Source: Variovorax sp. OV329
GTDB taxonomy: Bacteria > Pseudomonadota > Gammaproteobacteria > Burkholderiales > Burkholderiaceae_C
DNA length: 64,000 bases
Assembly (NCBI RefSeq): GCF_900114785.1
Contig: NZ_FOUG01000003.1
Coordinates: forward strand, 62,001-126,000
Direction: 5' to 3'
The stretch's first letter is position 1; each line of letters begins with the position of its first letter. The notes beneath the pieces were generated by a model. That model ran no database searches. It saw only the letters and a list, made by a program, of their open reading frames with translations, and was not told the origin of the DNA. Of the stretch, positions 48,754 to 57,268 are shown piece after piece. Position numbers and translations under genes: made by a program.

Positions 48754-51700
48754 ATGGACAAGGAATCCAAGTCGGGCGGCGGGCCTTCGTCGAGCGGCAT
48801 CATCGCCGTCGTGATGCTCACGGCTGGCGTCCTGTTCATCCGGGAGGTCCCGCTCGAAACTACGCGCCTGCCGGTGAACGAGCCGCGCATCCAGCAGGGT
48901 GTGGCACAGGACGTCGACGCCCGGCTGTGGCAGGACCCCTTCGGCGCCGTGGCCAAGGCGCGCGAGGAAGCCCGCAAGCGCGACGCGGAGCAGGCCGCGC
49001 AGGCCGATGCGAAGCGCAGTCCCGAAGCACTGGCCAACGAGATCGGCCAGCAGATCGCGCGCTCCGGCCGCCTGGTGGAGGTGCTGGCAGTGATGCTGCC
49101 TGGCGGCCCTTACTCGGACAACCTGGAGACGCGCCGGCGCGTGCGCTACGCGGTCCTGGCGGGACTCAATGCCAGCCGCCTCGCGCCCGTGGACGCCGAG
49201 CACCTGGCCTATTTCTTCCCCGAACCGAAGCCGTCCAAGGAACCGGCGAAGGAGAAGCCTGTGGGCAAGGGCGCCACCGCGACGGCGGCGGCAACCAGGG
49301 CCTCCAGGGCGGCTGCCGCGCCAGAGCCCAGGCCTGGCCCTCCCGCGCAACTCGTCGGCCGCCTGCCGGAAATCGTTCCCTACGAATGGTTCGAGCCCAC
49401 CCCAAGCGGCCGCGGCCGGCTTGGCGCCGAGACGCAGCCGCTGGTGCTCGTGATGTGGGTGGATGGCGACGCCATGGCCAGTCGTCCGCTGGCCAGCATG
49501 TATTCCCTGATCGGCAAGCTGGGTGCCCTCAAGCCGGTGCTGAGCTGGCGCGTGCTGGGCCCCGGCGGCTCGGACGGCCTTCGCGACATGGTCGAGGAGG
49601 TCCGAAGGCAAGGCCCCGAGCAGCCGGTGAGCAACGGCTACGACCAGTTGCCGATCCGCTTCTACTCGGCCATTGCGACCGCGCCGGACGACCGCATCTT
49701 CGACGCGCCGCTGCCGCCACCGGGCGAGAGCCTGTCCGCTTTCCTGGGCCGGCACCACGTCCAGCTGGTGCGCACGATCGGCGACGACGACCGCCTGGCC
49801 AAGGCACTCATGGCAGAGCTGGGCTTGCGCGGCCTGAAGTCGGCCCCGCTGCCCGAGAAAAGCCTCTACAGCAGCATCTGCGACTGGCACGACAAGGCCG
49901 ACCCCAGGCAGCCCAGCCACGTGGCCGTGATCTCCGAATGGGACACCCTCTACGGCCGGACCCTGCGCGGCGAGTTCCGCGCCAGGGAAAAAGAGGAGGG
50001 CTACTGCGTCCATTCCTTCGCCTACGTTCGCGGGCTGGACGGCCAGTTGCCCGGCAGCAACGCCGACGCCGGTGCGCCCAAGTCCGGAGGCGCCAAGCCT
50101 GCCGACGCCAAGGACGAAGGCCGGCGGCGCGACGGCACCTACGTGGAGATCGCCGAGGGCCAGAGCCAGTTCGACTACCTGCGGCGCCTGGCCTTGCGCA
50201 TGGCCGAGCGCGACCGCGAGCTGCGCGACTCCAGCCCGGACGGCAAGGGCCTTCGTGCCATCGGGGTGCTCGGCTCGGACGTGCACGACAAGCTGCTCGT
50301 GCTGCAGGCGCTCCAGCCGGAATTTCCCAATGCCATCTTCTTCACCACCGACCTGGATGCGCGCTTCCTGCACCCGCGCGAGAAGTCCTGGACGCGCAAC
50401 CTGATCGTCGGCTCCAACTTCGGATTGCGCCTGAGCGACCGCATGCAGTCGACCGCACCGCCTTTCCGCGACAGCTACCAGGCCGCGACCTTCCTGTCGA
50501 CGCGCCTGGCCATGGACGACGCGCGCCGGGCGGTGATGAAGCAATACCCCGACATCGCCGGCAACCTGACACCAGAGGCATTCGAGCCGACCCGGCAAGC
50601 GCTCATCGACAGCTGGTTCGACGAGCCGCGCCTGTTCGAGATCGGCCGCACCCAGGCCTTCGACTTCAGTCCGCGAGCAGGCGCGCCGGCCGCAGGCGGC
50701 GGCGGGCCGTCCTCGCCGCGACCGCCGGCCGAAGGCAGCTCGGCCTCGGCACTGTTCATGCTGCCGGCCTCGGTGCACCTGACGGCCACGGCGATGCCCG
50801 GCGCACCGGCGTCATCGGTTCGCACCTATTGCGAAGGCCCGATGTGGAGCGAGTGCGGCGGTGTCCATCCGCCGCCCAGCGCGCTCTATCCCAAGCTGCA
50901 TTTCGCCACGCTGGTGCTGGTGTTGGTCCTGCTGATCGTGCCGCTTTGGCTCGCGCCCCTGCTGGCCAGCCGTGCATTACGCAGGCAGCTGGTGCACTAC
51001 CTGGGCGGCAGGGGCCGCCAGCGCCTGGCGTACTGGCGGCGCCTCGGGCTCGGCGTGGCGTTGCTCCTGTTGAGCGTGGGTTTGCCCTTGTGGCTGGCCG
51101 GGCACTGGGAGCCCTTTGCCGCCTGGCTCACCCTGAATGGCAAGCCCATCTCCGGCTCGGATGGCATCAGCATCTGGCCGACCGAGGCCATCCGCCTGCT
51201 GACCTGGGTGCTTTGCCTCTACCTGATCTTCATCGGCTGGACCACGCTCTCGCAGAACCTGGACGACATCATCGCGCGCTTCCGCCTGGGCCGCACCCGC
51301 CAGCAACTGGTGGCCGAGCAGCGCGAAGCCGAGCGCAAGCTGCCGCGCTGGCAGAAGTTGGTGAACATGTTCTCCATGCGCTTCGCAGCCAGGTCCCAAG
51401 GCGCCAGCGCGACCGGCCTGCCGGTCGAGGCCGTGGATTTCTGGCGGCGCTACATCGTGCAGAACCGCATCGGCGCGCGCGCTTTCAGAACCGTCACCTA
51501 TGTGGTCGTCGGGCTGGGCGTGAGCGCGTTCCTGTGGGCAGCCATGCATGACGCCTGGGTCGTGCCGCAGCGTGGCGAACTGTCGGCGAGGGTTCACCTG
51601 GGGCTGCATTTCCTGATGTTCGCCGCGATGTACTTCCTGGTCTTCTTCGTCGTGGACGCGACGGCCTTCTGCGTGAGCTTCGTGCGCGGGCTGCGCGAGT

Positions 51701-52323
51701 ACGGCGCCAACTGGCCGGTGGCCACGCTGGCGAAGTTCGAGAACGAGCTGCGGATTCCGCGCGGATACCTCGACAACTGGATCGACCTCGAGTTCATCGC
51801 CATGCGCACCAAGTGCGTGACGCGGCTGATCTATTTCCCGTTCATCGTGTTGTCGCTTTTCCTGGTCTCGCGCAGCGCGGCCTTCGACGATTGGTACATG
51901 CCGATGACGGGCATCGTGCTGGCGGTGCTGGGCGCCGGCGTGGCGCTGGCCTGCGCCGTGGCGTTGCGCTACGCCGCGGAGGCCTCGCGGCGATTCGCGA
52001 TGGAGCGGCTGCGCGACGAGATCACGCAAGTGAGCGGCGAGGCGCGGGCGGCCGCTTCTCCTGCGGCGGCCGCAGGCTCATCCTCAGCCGCTGGGAATCA
52101 AGCCACCGCAGCGCCGGAGCCGGCCGACCCGCCCGGCCACGTGCGCCCTGCAGATCCGCCCAAAGCGGCGCAGCTCACGCTGCTGCTGCAGCGCATGGAC
52201 AACCTGCACGAAGGCGCCTTCGCGCCCTTCTGGCAGCAGCCCCTGCTGAAGGCGGTGCTGCTGCCATTCGCCACCCTGGGCGGGACCAGCCTGCTGGACT
52301 ACCTGGCCCTGGTCAACGTCTGA
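48754..52323 (+). CDS. Large membrane protein of unknown function
   Basis: A 1189-residue protein that I do not recognise. One hydrophobic helix lies at about 15-31. A large, probably periplasmic part follows (about 32-715) with an Ala/Pro linker near 155-200. Seven further helices lie at about 717-741, 764-782, 812-832, 911-932, 950-975, 1023-1043 and 1050-1072, with a charged loop between the fourth and fifth helices and a cytoplasmic tail of about 115 residues. The phrases VAVISEWDTLYGRTL (near 391) and AIGVLGSDVHDKLL followed by FFTTDLDARFL (near 500-540) look like a ligand-binding alpha/beta fold similar to periplasmic binding proteins. GGAGGT precedes the ATG. It is a single-gene unit flanked by leftward genes. 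Confidence 0.88.
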   Translation: MDKESKSGGGPSSSGIIAVVMLTAGVLFIREVPLETTRLPVNEPRIQQGVAQDVDARLWQDPFGAVAKAREEARKRDAEQAAQADAKRSPEALANEIGQQIARSGRLVEVLAVMLPGGPYSDNLETRRRVRYAVLAGLNASRLAPVDAEHLAYFFPEPKPSKEPAKEKPVGKGATATAAATRASRAAAAPEPRPGPPAQLVGRLPEIVPYEWFEPTPSGRGRLGAETQPLVLVMWVDGDAMASRPLASMYSLIGKLGALKPVLSWRVLGPGGSDGLRDMVEEVRRQGPEQPVSNGYDQLPIRFYSAIATAPDDRIFDAPLPPPGESLSAFLGRHHVQLVRTIGDDDRLAKALMAELGLRGLKSAPLPEKSLYSSICDWHDKADPRQPSHVAVISEWDTLYGRTLRGEFRAREKEEGYCVHSFAYVRGLDGQLPGSNADAGAPKSGGAKPADAKDEGRRRDGTYVEIAEGQSQFDYLRRLALRMAERDRELRDSSPDGKGLRAIGVLGSDVHDKLLVLQALQPEFPNAIFFTTDLDARFLHPREKSWTRNLIVGSNFGLRLSDRMQSTAPPFRDSYQAATFLSTRLAMDDARRAVMKQYPDIAGNLTPEAFEPTRQALIDSWFDEPRLFEIGRTQAFDFSPRAGAPAAGGGGPSSPRPPAEGSSASALFMLPASVHLTATAMPGAPASSVRTYCEGPMWSECGGVHPPPSALYPKLHFATLVLVLVLLIVPLWLAPLLASRALRRQLVHYLGGRGRQRLAYWRRLGLGVALLLLSVGLPLWLAGHWEPFAAWLTLNGKPISGSDGISIWPTEAIRLLTWVLCLYLIFIGWTTLSQNLDDIIARFRLGRTRQQLVAEQREAERKLPRWQKLVNMFSMRFAARSQGASATGLPVEAVDFWRRYIVQNRIGARAFRTVTYVVVGLGVSAFLWAAMHDAWVVPQRGELSARVHLGLHFLMFAAMYFLVFFVVDATAFCVSFVRGLREYGANWPVATLAKFENELRIPRGYLDNWIDLEFIAMRTKCVTRLIYFPFIVLSLFLVSRSAAFDDWYMPMTGIVLAVLGAGVALACAVALRYAAEASRRFAMERLRDEITQVSGEARAAASPAAAAGSSSAAGNQATAAPEPADPPGHVRPADPPKAAQLTLLLQRMDNLHEGAFAPFWQQPLLKAVLLPFATLGGTSLLDYLALVNV

Positions 52324-52332
52324 ACGGCCGCT

Positions 52333-53256
52333 TCAGCGCCCCCAGCGCAGCACCAGCGGGTCCAGCCGCCGTGCCGTCTCCAGCAGGCCGGCGCGCACGG
52401 CCGGATGCAGGGCAGGGAAGGGATGCCGCGGCGCCTCGCAGTCGATGATGCCGCCGGCCTTCATCAGCGCCTTGGCCGCCAGGAAGCCGGCCTGCCGGTT
52501 CTCGTAGTTGATGAGCGGCAGCCAGCGCTGGTAGGCCGCTGCGGCCGCCTCGCGGTCGCCGGCGCGGAAGGGGTCGACGATCTGGCGGATGCCGTCGGCA
52601 AAGCCGCCGCCGGTCATCGCGCCGGTGGCGCCGGCCTCCAGGTCGGGCAGCAGCGTGATGCCTTCCTCCCCGTCCCACGGGCCCTCGATGGCGTCGCCGC
52701 CCCGGCGGATCAGCTCGCGCAGCTTGCTGGCCGCGCCGGCGGTCTCGATCTTGAAGTAGCTCACCTGCTCGATCTCGCGTGCCATGCGGGCCAGGAAGGC
52801 AGCCGGCAACGGCGTGCCGGCCACCGGCGCGTCCTGGATCATGATCGGGATGCCGATCGCATCCGACACGCCGGCATAGAACTCGAAGACCTGTTGCTCC
52901 GACACCCGCAGCGTCGCGCCGTGATAGGGCGGCATCACCATCACCATCGACGCGCCGGCGTCCTGTGCACGGCGGCTGCGCTGCGCGCACACCGCGGTGC
53001 CGAAGTGGGTGGTGGTGACGATCACCGGCACGCGGCCGGCCACGTGCTCGAGGATGGTGGTGGTGAGCACCTCGCGTTCCTCGTCGGACAGCGCGAACTG
53101 CTCGGAGAAGTTGGCCAGGATGCACAGCCCGTCGGAGCCGGCATCGATCATGAAGTCGACGCAGCGCTTCTGGCTGGCCAGGTCCAGCGCACCGTTTTCG
53201 GCGAAGGTGGTGGGCACCACGGGAAAGACGCCCTGGTAGCGGGGAGTGGTGCTCAT
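52333..53256 (-). CDS. L-2-keto-3-deoxyarabonate dehydratase
   Basis: A 307-residue protein of the dihydrodipicolinate synthase/N-acetylneuraminate lyase superfamily. The sequence closely follows what I recall of the Azospirillum L-2-keto-3-deoxyarabonate dehydratase (FPVVPTTF, SDGLCILANFSEQFA, GDAIEGPWDGEE, LDPLVLRW). The Schiff-base lysine is K169 in YFKIETAG, with Y111 in MPPYHGA as partner. It would dehydrate 2-keto-3-deoxypentonate to alpha-ketoglutarate semialdehyde. Its ATG overlaps the upstream epimerase stop as ATGA. Confidence 0.9.
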   Translation of the reverse strand: MSTTPRYQGVFPVVPTTFAENGALDLASQKRCVDFMIDAGSDGLCILANFSEQFALSDEEREVLTTTILEHVAGRVPVIVTTTHFGTAVCAQRSRRAQDAGASMVMVMPPYHGATLRVSEQQVFEFYAGVSDAIGIPIMIQDAPVAGTPLPAAFLARMAREIEQVSYFKIETAGAASKLRELIRRGGDAIEGPWDGEEGITLLPDLEAGATGAMTGGGFADGIRQIVDPFRAGDREAAAAAYQRWLPLINYENRQAGFLAAKALMKAGGIIDCEAPRHPFPALHPAVRAGLLETARRLDPLVLRWGR

Positions 53257-54383
53257 GCTCGGTGGTCCTCGGAAAGGGAGGCGAAGGGGTCGTCCCCGGC
53301 GCCGAAGGTGGAAAAGCGCATCACGGTGCTGCTCTTGAACAGTTCGCCAGCCGCCAGCCGCGTGGAGGCGAACTCGGGATGGTTGGGCGCGTCCGGGAAG
53401 TGCTGCGTCTCCAGGCACAGCCCGTCGCCCTGGCGGATCAGCGATCCGCCCGATCCCTCCAGGCTGCCGTCGAGGTAGTTGCCGGAATAGAACTGCAGGC
53501 CCGGCTCGGTGCTTTGGATGTCCATGGCGCGGCCCGACGACGGATCGGCCAGCCGGGCAATGAAGCGCATGCCGTCGCCCGGTGCCTGCGCCGAGTCGAT
53601 GGCGAAGTTGTGGTCGTAGCCCTTGCCGCGCTGGATCTGCTCGTGCGGCTCGCGGATGCGCTCGCCGATGCGCGGCCCTTCGCGAAAGTCGAAGGGCGTG
53701 CCCTCCACCGGCGCCAGGCCGGTGGGAATTCGCTCGGCATCGATGGGGCAGTAGCGGCTGGCGGGGATGAGCAGGCGGTGGTCCATCACGTCGCCGTGGC
53801 CGCGCAGGTTGAAGTAGTCGTGGTGGCTCAGGTTGACCACGGTGGTCTTGTCGCTGCGCGCCTCGTAGTCGATGCGCCATTCAAAGCCCGGCCCTAGCGT
53901 GTAGCGCACCTGCACGTCCATCGTGCCCGGAAAGCCGCCTTCGCCATCGGCGCTGGTGTAGCGCAGCGCAATGGCCGCGCTGCCGTCGCCGGCCAGGGGC
54001 AGGGGCTCGATGTCCCACCAGACCTTGCCGAAGCCGCGGGCGCCGCCATGCAGGATGTTCGCGCCTTCGTTGGGTTCCAGCTTCACCTCGCGCCCATCGA
54101 GCGCGAAGCGCGCGCCGCCGATGCGATTGGCATGCCGGCCGACGATGGTGCCCATGTGCGGGTTGCGCGCCTCATAGTCGCGCAGCTTGGGCAGGCCCAG
54201 CACCACGCTGGCCAGTTGGCCCTCCCGGTCCGGCACTTCCAGCGCGCTGACGATGCCGCCGTAGTTGATGGCGCGCAGCACCAGCCCGGAGGCCGCGCGC
54301 AGCGTGAATTCGCGCACCGCCCGGCCGTCGGACAGCTCGCCCCAGGCGCGCTGCTCGATGCCCGCGGGCAGGGCCTGGCTCAA
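53253..54383 (-). CDS. Aldose 1-epimerase (mutarotase)
   Basis: A 376-residue galactose-mutarotase-family protein that interconverts anomers of free sugars. Family blocks are GGIVSALEVPDREGQ, VGRHANRIGGARF, NLSHHDYFNLRGHG (with the catalytic histidine) and GLCLETQHFPDAPNHP (with the glutamate). The likely start is a TTG whose last two bases overlap the TGA of the preceding SDR gene (TTGA), which implies translational coupling. No nearby ATG starts the domain properly. Confidence 0.9.
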   Translation of the reverse strand: MSQALPAGIEQRAWGELSDGRAVREFTLRAASGLVLRAINYGGIVSALEVPDREGQLASVVLGLPKLRDYEARNPHMGTIVGRHANRIGGARFALDGREVKLEPNEGANILHGGARGFGKVWWDIEPLPLAGDGSAAIALRYTSADGEGGFPGTMDVQVRYTLGPGFEWRIDYEARSDKTTVVNLSHHDYFNLRGHGDVMDHRLLIPASRYCPIDAERIPTGLAPVEGTPFDFREGPRIGERIREPHEQIQRGKGYDHNFAIDSAQAPGDGMRFIARLADPSSGRAMDIQSTEPGLQFYSGNYLDGSLEGSGGSLIRQGDGLCLETQHFPDAPNHPEFASTRLAAGELFKSSTVMRFSTFGAGDDPFASLSEDHRA

Positions 54384-55147
54384 ACCCAGCCCCCATCCAC
54401 GATGAAGTCCTGCGCGGTGCACATGGCGCTGTCGTCGGCTGCCAGGAACAGCGCCATCGAGGCGATGTCGTCGGGCATCAGCAGTTCGTTGATGCACTGG
54501 CCGCGGGCGATCTCCTCGCGCGAGGCCTCGGTGACCCACAGGCGCACCTGCCGCTCGGTCATCACCCAGCCGGGCACCAGCGTGTTGACGCGGATCTTCG
54601 CCGGCCCCAGGTCGCGCGCCAGGCTGCGCGTGAGGCCTTGCACCGCCGACTTGGAGGTGGTGTAGACCGGCATGCCGCCCTGCTTGAGCTTCCAGCTCAC
54701 CGAGCCGAAGTTGACGATGGAGCCGCCGCCGGCCGCGCGCATGTCCGGCGCCACGGCCTGGGCCGCGAAGAACTGGTGCTTCAGGTTGACGGCCACGCCG
54801 GCGTCCCACGACTCGGGCGTGGTGTCCTCGATGCGGTGGCGGGTGTCGTTGGCCGCGTTGTTTAGCAGCACGGTGATCGGGCCGTTGGCGGCGCGGGCCT
54901 GGTCGATGGCAGCGCGCAGCGCGGCGATGTCGGTCACGTCGGTTCTCTGGAAAAGCGGCGCGTGGCGGGCATCGGGTGCGAGCCTGGCGGCCAGGGCCTT
55001 GCCTGCAGCTTCGTCGAGGTCCACGAAGCCGACGCGCGCGCCCTGGGCGACGAAGCGCTTGACCAGGGTGGCGCCGATGCCGGAGGCGCCACCGGTGATG
55101 AACACGCTGCGGTCTGCAAGGCTGGGGTATTGGGCGGAGGCGGTCAT
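54380..55147 (-). CDS. SDR-type pentose 1-dehydrogenase
   Basis: A 255-residue SDR. It opens YPSLADRSVFITGGASGIG, keeps NNAANDTRH, VNFGSVSW and YTTSK (YxxxK), and ends FIVDGGWV. This pattern resembles Caulobacter XylB D-xylose dehydrogenase and galactose/arabinose 1-dehydrogenases. In this cluster it most likely oxidises L-arabinose (or a related aldose) to the lactone. Substrate preference among arabinose, galactose and xylose cannot be settled by reading. Confidence 0.88.
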   Translation of the reverse strand: MTASAQYPSLADRSVFITGGASGIGATLVKRFVAQGARVGFVDLDEAAGKALAARLAPDARHAPLFQRTDVTDIAALRAAIDQARAANGPITVLLNNAANDTRHRIEDTTPESWDAGVAVNLKHQFFAAQAVAPDMRAAGGGSIVNFGSVSWKLKQGGMPVYTTSKSAVQGLTRSLARDLGPAKIRVNTLVPGWVMTERQVRLWVTEASREEIARGQCINELLMPDDIASMALFLAADDSAMCTAQDFIVDGGWV

Positions 55148-55186
55148 TTCAGGAGGTCCAGGTGTCGGGAGAAGAAAAGTGGAAGG

Positions 55187-56071
55187 TCAGCCGGCAAACA
55201 GGCCGGCCGGCAGGCCGGTGCTGTCCAGCCGCACGGCGAAGAGCGCGCCGGCCAGCGGCTGCGCCTGGCGCTGCGCGGCATCGAGGCCGCTCCAGGCGCT
55301 GGTGATGAAGAGGGTCTGCAGATCGGGGCCGCCGAAGGCACAGTCGGTGATGTGCGCGGCCGGCAGCGCGATGCGGGTGATCTCCGCGCCGCTCACCGGG
55401 TCGTGGCAGCTCACGCAGGCGCCGCCCCAGTGGCAGATCCACAGGCGCCCGGCGGCGTCGGTCGTCATGCCGTCGGGGTAGCCCTCGCCCGGTGCCAGGC
55501 GCAGCCAGGTGCGGCGCCCTGACAGGGTTCCGGATTCGGTGTCGAAGTCGTAGGCCAGGATGCGGTTGGGCGCGGTGTCGTTGAAGTGCATGGTGCGGCC
55601 GTCCGCCGACCAGGTGGGGCCGTTGCTGACCGTGATGCCGCTCTCGTGCCTGGTGCAATTTCCGTCGCCGTCGAAGCGGTACAGCGTGCCGGCGGGCTCG
55701 CGGCAATCCATGTCCATGGTGCCGCCCCAGAAGCGGCCCTGCGCGTCGCACTTGCCGTCGTTGAAGCGGTTGCCCGCGGGCTCTTCGGGCTGGTGGAGGT
55801 AGCTTGGTGGCTCGCCCGGATGCGCGGGATCGAAGCGCGCGAAGCCGCGGCGCAGGGTGACGAGCAGGCCCGGGCCATTGGCGCGCTCGGCCACGGCGGA
55901 GATTTCCTCGTCGAAGGGCCAGCTGGCCTGGGCGCCGTCGGCCGGCCGGAAGCGGTGCAGCTGCCGGCCCAGGATGTCGACCCAGTACAGGGCCTGCTCG
56001 CGAGAGGACCACAGGGTGCCCTCGCCCAGCTCGGCGCCGGCGTTCCAGACGCAGCGCGGTGCTTCCAGCAC
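55187..56071 (-). CDS. SMP-30/gluconolactonase-family sugar lactonase
   Basis: About 294 residues of a six-bladed beta-propeller lactonase. It shows AELGEGTLWSSREQALYWVDI in part, GNRFNDGKCDAQGRFWGGTMD in part, ITVSNGPTWSADG and GYPDGMTTDAAGRLWICHWGG in part, which carry the metal-binding E, N and D residues. It would hydrolyse the sugar lactone from the pentose dehydrogenase. The only start in range of the domain is GTG 56071, without a good ribosome site. A CTG at 56104, in frame and 7 nt after GGAG, is an intriguing alternative. Confidence 0.88.
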   Translation of the reverse strand: MLEAPRCVWNAGAELGEGTLWSSREQALYWVDILGRQLHRFRPADGAQASWPFDEEISAVAERANGPGLLVTLRRGFARFDPAHPGEPPSYLHQPEEPAGNRFNDGKCDAQGRFWGGTMDMDCREPAGTLYRFDGDGNCTRHESGITVSNGPTWSADGRTMHFNDTAPNRILAYDFDTESGTLSGRRTWLRLAPGEGYPDGMTTDAAGRLWICHWGGACVSCHDPVSGAEITRIALPAAHITDCAFGGPDLQTLFITSAWSGLDAAQRQAQPLAGALFAVRLDSTGLPAGLFAG

Positions 56072-56219
56072 CCGGGGGATGGGCAGGGGGTTGGCTTGGC
56101 TCAGGGTATGTCTCCTGGCAGCTGCGGGCTGCTTGGGGCGCCGATGCTAACAACGGCGAGGCATGCCGAAAAGAGCGAAAAACGGCATGGAAGGATGCAA
56201 GCCTTGCAATGTCAACCGG

Positions 56220-57179
56220 TCAGACAGGCTCCAGGCGCTTGCCATACACGTCCTGGCACACCGCCTTGAGCGACCGCATCATCACCTGCGCGGCCGGGGA
56301 AAGCAGCCGGTCGGTGCGGGTGATGAGGCCGAAGTTGTCCATCTGGCAGTTCATGGTCACCGGCAGGATGGACACGATGCCGTGCGCCGCGTAGTAGCGC
56401 GCCACGTCGTTGGCGACGATGGCCACCATGTCGCTCTGCTGCAGCATTCGGGTCATGAAGAGCAGCGCCGAAGTCTCGATCAGGTCGATGGGCGGGGCCA
56501 TGCCTTCTTCCTGGAAGGTCAGGTCGAAGCGGTGCCGCAGCACGCTGCCGGCTGGCGGCACGATCCAGCCGGTGGCCAGCAGGTCGCGCAGGGTGATGCC
56601 GGTCATGCCCAGCATCGGATGGTTGGGACGCACGATGGCGCTGATGGGCTCTTCCACCAGCGCCTCGTAGCGCAGCTGCGACTTGTCGTGCTCGGCAAAG
56701 AGCCGCGCCACCAGGATGTCCAGCTTCCCCTGGGCCAGGCGCTCCAGCAGCACCGGGCTCGTCTCGATTTCCAGCGAGACGCGCAGGCTCGGATGCTCCT
56801 TCTTGACCCGCGCGATCGCCGGTGGCAGCAGCGTGAGGCCGGGCGCCGTGATGCAGCCCACCGCCACCTGGCCGAAGCGCCCGGCCTTGAGGCCGGCCAG
56901 CTCGTCGTGCGCCTGGTTGAGGCTGGCCAGCGCCACCCGCGCATGGCGGATCATGGTCTCGCCGTACCAGGTGGGGCGCATGCCGCGCGGCAGCCGCTCG
57001 AACAGCGGCACCTCCAGCACGTCTTCCAGGTCCTTGAGCAGCTTAGAAGCGGCCGGCTGTGTCATGTTGAGCACCTGCGCGGCGCGGTGGATGTTGCCTT
57101 CCTCGGCCAGCGCAACGATCAACAGGAGCTGCCGCGTCTTGAGCCGCGCGCGGATGAACCAGTGGGTGTAATGGGTCAC
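56220..57179 (-). CDS. LysR-family transcriptional regulator
   Basis: A 319-residue LysR regulator. The N-terminal winged helix includes LLLIVALAEEGNIHRAAQVLNMTQPAASKLLKDLE in part, the usual LysR recognition segment, with an effector-binding domain after residue ~95. It is divergent from the aldehyde dehydrogenase and sugar-transport genes and next to the lactonase, so it probably controls the pentose pathway. The effector may be the sugar or a pathway acid. Confidence 0.93.
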   Translation of the reverse strand: MTHYTHWFIRARLKTRQLLLIVALAEEGNIHRAAQVLNMTQPAASKLLKDLEDVLEVPLFERLPRGMRPTWYGETMIRHARVALASLNQAHDELAGLKAGRFGQVAVGCITAPGLTLLPPAIARVKKEHPSLRVSLEIETSPVLLERLAQGKLDILVARLFAEHDKSQLRYEALVEEPISAIVRPNHPMLGMTGITLRDLLATGWIVPPAGSVLRHRFDLTFQEEGMAPPIDLIETSALLFMTRMLQQSDMVAIVANDVARYYAAHGIVSILPVTMNCQMDNFGLITRTDRLLSPAAQVMMRSLKAVCQDVYGKRLEPV

Positions 57180-57189
57180 AGGGTTTCCA

Positions 57190-57215
57190 TGAATCCTAAT
57201 TCGGGTATCGATTCA
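57190..57215. promoter_or_regulatory. Candidate LysR operator between the divergent genes
   Basis: The inverted repeat TGAATC (57190-57195) and GATTCA (57210-57215), with 14 bp between, lies in the 89-bp gap. It has the size and position of a LysR-type site, overlapping the likely leftward promoter. Confidence 0.5.
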
Positions 57216-57228
57216 GCCCAAATATCTA

Positions 57229-57258
57229 TTGGAAAGCTATCGGTGAGATTCCTACACT
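57229..57258 (+). promoter_or_regulatory. Promoter of the aldehyde dehydrogenase/transport genes
   Basis: TTGGAA (57229-57234) and TACACT (57253-57258) are separated by 18 bp, a plausible sigma-70 promoter. The -10 ends 10 nt before the TTG start codon at 57269. Confidence 0.5.
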
Positions 57259-57268
57259 GCCCGGCACC

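Noticed and set aside
47674..50778. 1034-codon minus-strand frame spanning the Usp, hydrolase and large membrane protein loci
   Set aside because: It crosses three better supported genes and a terminator, and its composition is that of a GC-rich shadow.
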